From contig JAFSOW010000099.1 in assembly GCA_017443165.1 (NCBI GenBank), forward strand, positions 1 to 7,149: DNA of 7,149 nucleotides. Reading direction: 5' to 3'. Each line of letters begins with the position of its first letter. The first letter of the stretch is position 1. The stretch comes from Acidaminococcaceae bacterium (GTDB lineage Bacteria > Bacillota > Negativicutes > Acidaminococcales > Acidaminococcaceae). Position numbers and translations under genes: made by a program. The notes beneath the pieces are model-generated. The model searched no databases. It saw only the letters and a program-made list of their open reading frames with translations, and was not told where the DNA came from. Below, in pieces: positions 1-5,327 of the stretch.

Positions 1-145
1 CGCAAAACCGTGAGCGTTTGCTATTTCAAGGGCTTATTTGCCTGTGGCTTCGAAACTCGGTGCTTCGCACCTCAGACAGTCTCGCCACCACGGCAAATTT
101 CACCTCATGAAATTACGCAAACGCTCACGACGTTTTGCTTACGCC
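1..145 (+). repeat. Long palindromic intergenic repeat, copy 1 (left edge cut off)
   Basis: This non-coding stretch folds end to end as a nested hairpin. Paired arms are 2-8 with 132-138, 9-21 with 117-129 (13 perfect pairs), 23-28 with 108-113, 36-42 with 92-98, 44-48 with 84-88, and a tip at 60-64 with 68-72 (GGTGC/GCACC around a short loop, approximate). Its core, 40-80, matches 2834-2874 on the other strand at 40 of 41 bases. Beyond the core, 98-118 matches copy 2 at 18 of 21 bases, and the end (ACGTTTT..CTTA.GCC) is also shared. Copy 2 has a further outer arm, so the partner of 139-145 probably lies left of the window. A T-run at 161-166 follows. It could be an ERIC-like dispersed element or a structured RNA; the function is unknown. 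Confidence 0.85.
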
Positions 146-180
146 TTACCGGCTGCAGCGTTTTTTATCTTTAAATAATT

Positions 181-213
181 AACAGCTGTACCACACACGA
201 TGGTACAGCTGTT
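181..213 (-). terminator. Hairpin terminator downstream of purC
   Basis: Perfect 13-bp inverted repeat (AACAGCTGTACCA and its complement) around a 7-base loop, starting 24 bases past the purC stop. On the minus strand it is followed by AATTATTT, a modest U-rich tail. The plus-strand side is also AT-rich, so it may work in both directions. The hairpin is certain; efficient termination is inferred because the U-run is interrupted. Confidence 0.7.
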
Positions 214-237
214 TGTAAATTTAACACCTGAGCGTTT

Positions 238-1104
238 TTACGCGAACTTTTTGCCGGTGAGCAGTTCGTAGGCTTCTTTGTATTTGGCAATGGTCTTTTC
301 GATGATATCCCGGGGCAGGATCTCCGCGTTGTTGGCTTTCAGGTAGTCGCGGACAAACTGTTTGTCATAGGAAGGCTGGGATTTGCCGGCTTCGTAACCC
401 TTCAGGGGCCAGAAACGGCTGTTATCGGGTGTCAGCATTTCGTCGGCCAGCACGACGTTGCCCTTTTCATCCAGGCCAAATTCGAATTTGGTATCGGCGA
501 TGATGATGCCGCGTTCCAGCGCATAATCCGCGCATTTTTTGTACAGGGCCAGGGTCAGGTCGCGCATCTTTTCCATGTACTCTTTGCCTTTGCCGGGGAA
601 GAATTTCTCTACCCATACGATGCCTTCTTCCATGGAGATGTTCATGTCATGTTCACCAACCGGGGCTTTCGTGGAAGGGGTGAAGAGAGGTTCCGGTAAT
701 TTCTGGCATTCCTGTAAACCTTCCGGCAGTTCGATGCCGCAGATCTTACCTTCCTTTTTATAACTTTCCCAGCCGCTGCCGGTGATGTAGCCGCGCACTA
801 CACACTCTACGGGCAGCATTTCCAGCTTTTGGGTCTTCATGCTTCTGCCTTCAAACTCAGGGGTCTGGAAAAACTCCGGCATATCTTTCGTATCGATGGA
901 AATCATATGATTGGGCACGATATCCCTGGTAAAATCAAACCAGAACTTGGACATCTTGTTCAGGACAGCGCCTTTTTCCGGCACCGGGTCTTTCAAAATT
1001 ACATCAAATGCGGAAATGCGGTCAGTGCAGACCATGATCAGGCTGTCGCCCAGATCGTACAGCTCCCGGACCTTGCCGGATTTAAAAGGTTTGTATTCTT
1101 TCAT
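238..1104 (-). CDS. purC: Phosphoribosylaminoimidazole-succinocarboxamide synthase (SAICAR synthetase)
   Basis: Cytoplasmic enzyme of de novo purine synthesis; it joins aspartate to CAIR using ATP, giving SAICAR. The 288-residue protein has the family landmarks in order: the N-terminal SGKVRELY nucleotide-binding strand/loop (9-16), the VVRGYITGSGW block (102-112), TPSTKAPVGEHD (142-153), IIADTKFEFG (201-210) and the C-terminal LADEMLTPDNSRFWP signature (219-233). Length and the GSGW and TPSTKA blocks resemble the longer (about 300-residue) yeast Ade1-like form rather than the roughly 240-residue E. coli form. The ATG at 1104 is preferred over an in-frame upstream start at 1155, because AAGGAAG sits 6 bases before it and the upstream residues do not resemble PurC. 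It is transcribed alone here, divergent from the symporter, with a terminator behind it. No PurR-like box or riboswitch was recognised upstream. Confidence 0.96.
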   Translation of the reverse strand: MKEYKPFKSGKVRELYDLGDSLIMVCTDRISAFDVILKDPVPEKGAVLNKMSKFWFDFTRDIVPNHMISIDTKDMPEFFQTPEFEGRSMKTQKLEMLPVECVVRGYITGSGWESYKKEGKICGIELPEGLQECQKLPEPLFTPSTKAPVGEHDMNISMEEGIVWVEKFFPGKGKEYMEKMRDLTLALYKKCADYALERGIIIADTKFEFGLDEKGNVVLADEMLTPDNSRFWPLKGYEAGKSQPSYDKQFVRDYLKANNAEILPRDIIEKTIAKYKEAYELLTGKKFA

Positions 1105-1145
1105 GTTGGTCTTCCTTTCTATATGTATTAAAAAACACACACTAA

Positions 1146-1175
1146 ATTTTAGCACAAACCGGCCGGTAGTTACAA
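1146..1175 (-). promoter_or_regulatory. Candidate purC promoter
   Basis: On the minus strand, TTGTAA (1170-1175) and TAAAAT (1146-1151) are separated by 18 bases, giving a plausible vegetative sigma promoter. The transcript would start near 1139, about 35 bases before the purC ATG. The spacer contains a CCGGCCGG palindrome (about 1158-1165) that could be chance or an operator. Confidence 0.5.
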
Positions 1176-1182
1176 GGATTTT

Positions 1183-1254
1183 TTGACAATTGCGACTATA
1201 AGGTAAAAAATTATTGGTATAAAGGTTTTATTTTTTCTAAACTTATGATAAAAT
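1183..1254 (+). promoter_or_regulatory. Candidate symporter promoter region
   Basis: An exact TTGACA lies at 1183-1188, but its downstream partner is unclear. TAAAAA at 1204 is 15 bases away, while the best-looking -10 boxes, TATAAA (1218-1223) and TATGAT (1244-1249), are too far for that -35. The segment is AT-rich and lies just upstream of the gene, so it very likely drives the symporter, but I cannot fix which boxes are used. Confidence 0.35.
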
Positions 1255-1301
1255 AACTGCATATATACGCTTTGAGCAAAGTAAGAAGGGAATGTTTTAT
1301 C

Positions 1302-2714
1302 ATGTCGATTCAGTTGATGATCGTTGTATTGTATGTCGCGATGCTGTTCGCGATTTCCTTTTATGTGAAGAGGAGGGCAGAGACCAGCGCCACGGAATAC
1401 CAGTTCGCGGGCCGTAAGTTTGGCGCGCTGCTGATTGCTGTCAGCGTCACCGGCATGGCGGTGGGCGCGGCTTCTACTGTAGGCGTGGCGGAAAGCGCCA
1501 CCCGCATCGGCCTGTCTGCCGGCTGGTACAACGGAGCCTGGTCTATCGGCGCTATCTTTATGGGCCTGGTGGCGGCAGGCAAGTACCGTAAACTGGAATG
1601 TACCACTGTGCCGGAACTCTTCGAGCGCTGCTACGATAAGAAGGCGCGCATTATCAGCGTAATCGGTCTGGCTATTATTTTATCCTGCATCACGTCACTG
1701 CAGTATGTGGCCGGCGGATCCATCCTTTCCACCCTGATGCCTGATGTTTTCACCATGAAGACGGGCATGATTACCAGCGCCGTTGTGTTTATCGGTATTA
1801 CGGTCATCGGCGGTATGTGGTCCTCGGGCCTGTCCAGCGTGCTGAGTGTGCTGATTATTTACCTGGGAATCATCTACTGTATGGTTAAAATCCTGATCCG
1901 TGACGGCGGGATGGCGGGCATCGTGGCCAAGCTGCCGCCTATGCCTTTTGAATGGGCGGATCCCTTCGGTGGTCTGACCATGGCCATGCTGATGGGATGG
2001 ATTATCGTCATGATGACACAGACCGTGACCGGCGCGCCGGTGCAGATTGCTACCAGTTCCAAATCGGAAAGCGCAGCCCGGAACGGGTTTATCCTGGGCG
2101 GTCTGATTATTTTCCCCATCGGCTTCTTTTCCGCTGTATTAGGTATGGCGGCCAAAGCCCAGTATCCGGGCATCAATCCTACGCTGGCACTACCCCAGAT
2201 CATCATGAGCCTGGATCCGTTCTCTTCCGGCATTACCCTGGCGGCCCTGTGGGCGGCGGACGTTTCCACGGCCTGCACTATTTTGCTGGGGGCCGGTACC
2301 CTGATTGCCCAGGATATTTACAAGCGTTTCTTCAATCCGGACATTACCCCGGATAATTACATGAAAGCCAGCCGTTTCATCATCTTTGCGGTAGGACTGG
2401 TAACCCTGTGGATGGCCTTCAACGCCGTAGGCATCGTGAAGATGATGCTTACGGGCCTGAGCCTGACGACAGCGTTTACCCTGGTGTTCCTTGCTACCAT
2501 GTTCGCGCCGGATCTTTGCCGTCGTAATACCGCTTTCTACACGACTTTGGTAGGACTGCTGGGCCTGTTAGCCTGGCAGATGTTCCCCGCGGTGCGGATC
2601 CTGCCGCATCCCATTTACTTTGAATGGATCATCTGCACCATTACGCTTCTGGTGGTACGGGTTATCGACAAGGAACCAATTACCCCGCCGGCGATGAAGA
2701 AAGACGCAGATTGA
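1302..2714 (+). CDS. Sodium:solute symporter family (SSS, LeuT-fold) transporter, substrate unknown
   Basis: Inner-membrane secondary transporter expected to import a small solute with Na+. The 470-residue protein is almost entirely hydrophobic helices (roughly 12-13), typical of SSS proteins. The N-terminal part has a first helix at about 5-22, then YQFAGRKFG (33-41) and a glycine/alanine-rich helix ending in ASTVGVAESATRIGLSAGW (57-75), which matches the unwound TM1 region of the family. The AADVSTACTILLGAGTL stretch (318-334) matches the helix whose Ser/Thr pair (here Ser322, Thr323) contributes to the Na2 site, followed by the usual DIYKRF (338-343). The ATG at 1302 is preferred over a TTG at 1272, because AGAAGGGA (1284-1291) lies 10 bases before it and the TTG start would add a polar leader. 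SSS members carry sugars, proline, pantothenate, acetate and others; nothing here identifies the substrate, and there is no co-transcribed partner. Confidence 0.9.
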   Translation: MSIQLMIVVLYVAMLFAISFYVKRRAETSATEYQFAGRKFGALLIAVSVTGMAVGAASTVGVAESATRIGLSAGWYNGAWSIGAIFMGLVAAGKYRKLECTTVPELFERCYDKKARIISVIGLAIILSCITSLQYVAGGSILSTLMPDVFTMKTGMITSAVVFIGITVIGGMWSSGLSSVLSVLIIYLGIIYCMVKILIRDGGMAGIVAKLPPMPFEWADPFGGLTMAMLMGWIIVMMTQTVTGAPVQIATSSKSESAARNGFILGGLIIFPIGFFSAVLGMAAKAQYPGINPTLALPQIIMSLDPFSSGITLAALWAADVSTACTILLGAGTLIAQDIYKRFFNPDITPDNYMKASRFIIFAVGLVTLWMAFNAVGIVKMMLTGLSLTTAFTLVFLATMFAPDLCRRNTAFYTTLVGLLGLLAWQMFPAVRILPHPIYFEWIICTITLLVVRVIDKEPITPPAMKKDAD

Positions 2715-2757
2715 AATAGCTTTTGACGTAACTCAAAACAAAAGAAAATGATAAATT

Positions 2758-2928
2758 AAAAGAGCAGGCATAAGTAAAACGTAGGAACCGATCGCGTTAT
2801 TCCATGAGATGAAATGAGACGCCCGTGGCTTCAACTGTTTGAGGTGCGAAGCACCGAGTTTCGAAGCCACAGGCGAATGAGTCCATGGAATAGCAATCGG
2901 TTCCGTTTTTGCGTTGCCTGTTCTTTTT
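2758..2928. terminator. Bidirectional terminator formed by the outer arms of repeat copy 2
   Basis: The outer arms AAAAGAGCAGGCA (2758-2770) and TGCCTGTTCTTTT (2915-2927) pair at 12 of 13 positions, with the remaining pair able to wobble in RNA. On the plus strand the stem ends in TTTTTGTTTATT, and on the minus strand in CTCTTTTAATTT. This fits termination of both the symporter, which arrives from the left, and the hydrolase, whose stop codon is only about 3 bases from the arm. The loop of this terminator is the conserved repeat itself, so it is far larger than a normal intrinsic terminator. Confidence 0.6.
2767..2918 (-). repeat. Long palindromic intergenic repeat, copy 2 (inverted relative to copy 1)
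   Basis: Complete copy of the element at the left edge, on the opposite strand. The core 2834-2874 is 40/41 identical to 40-80. Paired arms are 2776-2780 with 2905-2909, 2784-2792 with 2896-2904 (GGAACCGAT/ATCGGTTCC), 2799-2806 with 2884-2891 (ATTCCATG/CATGGAAT), and GTGGCTTC (2825-2832) with GAAGCCAC (2863-2870). The tip is GGTGC-GAA-GCACC (2843-2855). Arm sequences differ from copy 1 but pairing is kept. In its own orientation it starts just past the hydrolase stop, so it would be part of that transcript's 3' end. It fills the 216-base gap between the symporter and hydrolase; no gene is seen in that gap. Confidence 0.88.
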
Positions 2929-2930
2929 GT

Positions 2931-5090
2931 TTATTCCTGTTCTTTTGCTTTTGCTTTTTTCTGTTCTTCTTTTAAAATCGCGTCCGCCTTGTCTTTGATT
3001 TTGCAGATGCGGTCTGTCCAGGCGAACAGCTCCGGCAGATCGTAATCGCCGGCGTGGCCGTAACCCCAGGCCACCTTGAAGTCAACCGCCTTATCATTGT
3101 TTTTCAGCTTTACGGCCAGCATAGCCGGAATAGCCAGGGCTGTATCCCTGTCCAGCACACCGTGACGGATACGCCAGTGGGGCGCTGTTTGCACATCAGG
3201 ATTTCCGATGTAACGCATGGGGTTCATCATTTTAATAACCCGTCCGTTTGCCATGTATTGGGAAAGGTCCAGTTTATCCTTTTCCATTTGTTCTTCCAGG
3301 TTGGCTTTCCGCAGCTGCCGCTTTTCAACAGGAGATGCCAGGTTGTACTGACGGGCCTTTTCTTCCGCAATCTCTTTTTCTTCTTCTTCTTTCGGAACTG
3401 TAACAAGCTGGCTGTGTTCCAGCGCATAGCGTGTAAAATGTTTATTCGGAATGTCATAGGTGCCGAACTCGTTATTCTCGCCTGATGTCATATCAAAGGC
3501 ATCGAATGCGGGAACGCCTTTCAGCCGCTTTACCGTGGCAACGTATTTGTCGAAATCCATATGGACCGCAGTTCCGTCGCTGACGGTAAGCCAGGACGTT
3601 TTGCTGACATCTTCCCCGGTGTCGATGGCATTCTGGGCTGCTTCCAGATAGAGGGACTCAATGTATTCCCGGAAAAGACCGTATCCGTCTGGGGCCAGGT
3701 TCAGGCGGTTGCCGAGTGAATCGCGTAAATTCAAATCATTCAGATATTCTGTAAATTTTTCTTTTAATTCTGCAGAAATTTCTTTTTGTTCCGGCGTAAT
3801 GGCAGTACCTTTGGCAGCTTCCACCGGTGCGTTGGCCGGACGGTCCTGTACTGCGCCAACAGGCGAAGCACTGTTGGCCGTGGGCGGCACTCTTCTGGCC
3901 GGGCCGGCGTTATAATATTCATTTGCGTTATGGAACATCCACTCGTACGCCATATCCGCGTTTTCCAGATTGGTGATGGGGCAGTAGGCCATGGAAGCGA
4001 AAATATCGTCCCGCTCTTTGGCAGCGCCTGCTTCTTTAAGATAGGGAACATAATCTTTTGCGTTTCCCGTAGCCCCTAACAGGGCAGACAATGCGCCCCC
4101 CGCACTGGTACCGCTGGAAATAATCTTTTCCGTATCACCGGCGGGGATGCGCCCGGCCTTACGGTTGAATCGTACAAAACGTACGGCGGCTTTGTAATCG
4201 ACAATCAGTGCAGGCGCTTTGCCGGTTTCATAGCCGTTTTCATGTTTCAGGGACCGGCCCCGGATGGCAGGGGATACAACAACATATCCGTTGCTCAGCG
4301 CATATAAAGCAGCGTTGGCTCCGCCGTGACGGGATTCCTCCCGGGGTTCCACAATTTGTCCCGGCATATATCCGCCTACGCCGTTAGGCATAAAGATAGG
4401 CGCGGTTTCTGCTGTAAAGCCATTGATGGTTCCGCCTTTTAAATAAGCTTCCGGAATAAAAATGCTAAGCATCTGGCTTTCCGGATCGTAAGGCTTTTTC
4501 ACATACACAAGATGCTCGTAAGCGCGGAAGGTTACAGGTTCGCCGTTGGCATCCATTGTTTTTGTTGAATAATCATCCGGATTAAAAACGATACTGTATT
4601 CCTGCCGGTTTTTAAACGCATTGGTAAAAGCTTTCTCTTTTTCTTCTTTTTCCTTTGCACGGTTTTTGAAAAACTCCTCGCGTTCCCGCTGAAGTATCCG
4701 GATATCTTTTTCCAGACTGTCTATGGCCTTCCACTCTTCGTTTGAGAGGGATCTTTCGTTCTGATAAGGAACCTCACTGCCGGGAATGCCTTCCCCCTCT
4801 TTCAGAAATTCATTCTGAACCGGTTTGAATTCGGCGGAATGGTCAATCTCGTTCTGTTCGGTCGTGTCTGGCAGTGCAACCGTATTATCTGCCGCTTTGG
4901 CTTTGCTTTGCTTGGGTACCTGCGTTACCGTTGCTTCCGATGTAGATGTTTCCTGTGAAGCTGTTGTTTCACTGGTTGCGACAGCTTCAGCAAAAACGGG
5001 AGTCGCAATCACAACTCCCTGCAACAGGGATGCGAAGACGGCGGCAGCCAGAACTTTTTTTGTCTTGGAATTACAAATATTGAGAAGCAT
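2931..5090 (-). CDS. Secreted alpha/beta hydrolase, subtype B tannase-like
   Basis: Likely exported serine esterase of the tannase (tannin acyl hydrolase, subtype B) type, which releases gallic acid from gallate esters. The 719-residue protein starts with a signal peptide: a basic start (Lys9, Lys11-12), a hydrophobic stretch at 13-29, and a probable cut after PVFA (34). A Ser/Thr-rich linker (36-57) and a charged, probably coiled-coil segment (113-163) follow. The hydrolase domain spans about 165-700. The nucleophile elbow is GTSAGG (327-332, Ser329). HGVLDRD (643-649) gives Asp647 and GHAGDYD (678-684) gives His679. Asp to His spacing is 32, as I recall for Lactobacillus plantarum TanLp1 (Ser163/Asp419/His451). 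Lys524, Glu538 and Asp649 fit its galloyl-binding Lys343/Glu357/Asp421 by spacing. It carries about 165 extra N-terminal residues and a charged insertion near 565-615. The ATG at 5090 is chosen because AAGGAG lies 7 bases before it; a TTG at 5108 would overlap this site. A related feruloyl or other aryl esterase remains possible. Confidence 0.8.
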   Translation of the reverse strand: MLLNICNSKTKKVLAAAVFASLLQGVVIATPVFAEAVATSETTASQETSTSEATVTQVPKQSKAKAADNTVALPDTTEQNEIDHSAEFKPVQNEFLKEGEGIPGSEVPYQNERSLSNEEWKAIDSLEKDIRILQREREEFFKNRAKEKEEKEKAFTNAFKNRQEYSIVFNPDDYSTKTMDANGEPVTFRAYEHLVYVKKPYDPESQMLSIFIPEAYLKGGTINGFTAETAPIFMPNGVGGYMPGQIVEPREESRHGGANAALYALSNGYVVVSPAIRGRSLKHENGYETGKAPALIVDYKAAVRFVRFNRKAGRIPAGDTEKIISSGTSAGGALSALLGATGNAKDYVPYLKEAGAAKERDDIFASMAYCPITNLENADMAYEWMFHNANEYYNAGPARRVPPTANSASPVGAVQDRPANAPVEAAKGTAITPEQKEISAELKEKFTEYLNDLNLRDSLGNRLNLAPDGYGLFREYIESLYLEAAQNAIDTGEDVSKTSWLTVSDGTAVHMDFDKYVATVKRLKGVPAFDAFDMTSGENNEFGTYDIPNKHFTRYALEHSQLVTVPKEEEEKEIAEEKARQYNLASPVEKRQLRKANLEEQMEKDKLDLSQYMANGRVIKMMNPMRYIGNPDVQTAPHWRIRHGVLDRDTALAIPAMLAVKLKNNDKAVDFKVAWGYGHAGDYDLPELFAWTDRICKIKDKADAILKEEQKKAKAKEQE

Positions 5091-5097
5091 TATTATT

Positions 5098-5103
5098 CTC
5101 CTT
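5098..5103 (-). promoter_or_regulatory. Ribosome binding site deciding the hydrolase start
   Basis: On the minus strand AAGGAG is followed by 7 bases and ATG at 5090. A longer reading frame from TTG at 5108 would run through this site, so the ATG is the real start. Confidence 0.85.
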
Positions 5104-5161
5104 AGCAATTTATAATCAGGTTCGTTTTGTATGAATCAGATCACATAATCATTAATAATTT

Positions 5162-5190
5162 ATTATACCATATATTTGAGACTGTCTCCA
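5162..5190 (-). promoter_or_regulatory. Extended -10 promoter of the tannase-like gene
   Basis: The minus strand has an exact TATAAT (5162-5167) preceded by TGG, an extended -10. At 17 bases upstream the hexamer is TGGAGA (5185-5190), a weak -35, which is common when the -10 is extended. Transcription would start near 5155, leaving a leader of about 65 bases before the ATG at 5090. Confidence 0.65.
5178..5188. promoter_or_regulatory. Palindrome at the -35/spacer of the tannase promoter, possible operator
   Basis: GAGACTGTCTC is a perfect 5+1+5 inverted repeat overlapping the -35 side of the promoter. A regulator bound here would directly affect polymerase binding. No regulator family could be assigned, and an 11-base palindrome may be chance. 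Confidence 0.35.
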
Positions 5191-5256
5191 TAATTCTTCG
5201 CGGACTCCTTCTAAAAAACAGATTGCGTTAAAGGAAAAAGCGACCGAAATAATAAC

Positions 5257-5288
5257 AACAGCGACTGTACAGATGCACAGTCGCTGTT
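5257..5288 (-). terminator. Hairpin terminator downstream of the HTH gene
   Basis: Perfect 12-bp inverted repeat (AACAGCGACTGT and complement) with an 8-base loop, starting 39 bases past the stop of the HTH gene. On the minus strand it runs into GTTATTATTT. It separates the HTH gene from the tannase promoter, so the two genes are probably separate transcription units. Confidence 0.75.
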
Positions 5289-5327
5289 TTGTGTTTTGTT
5301 TAATATTACGATAATCTGATATCCTGC

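Noticed and set aside
1..145. CRISPR repeat or tRNA-like fold at the left edge
   Set aside because: There is no array of spaced direct repeats and no cloverleaf or CCA-type end; the structure is one long nested hairpin.
1105..1155. N-terminal extension of purC by 17 residues
   Set aside because: It would cross the purC ribosome site and the -10 box, and the residues do not resemble PurC.
1952..2356. Plus-strand 134-codon frame inside the symporter
   Set aside because: It is a shifted frame within a well-supported transporter gene, with an unnatural His/Gly/Arg-rich composition.
2723..2757. TTGACG followed by AT-rich DNA as a promoter for the repeat
   Set aside because: No acceptable -10 at 16-18 bases; the best (TGATAA) is 20 bases away.
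3360..3400. CTT/TTC-rich tract as a possible phase-variable repeat
   Set aside because: It encodes a Glu/Lys-rich run in frame and is not a perfect tandem repeat long enough to suggest slippage.
4825..5115. Plus-strand open frame of 96 codons with a hydrophobic stretch
   Set aside because: It is antisense to the signal peptide and Ser/Thr-rich linker of the tannase-like gene, whose composition produces a false membrane-like segment.
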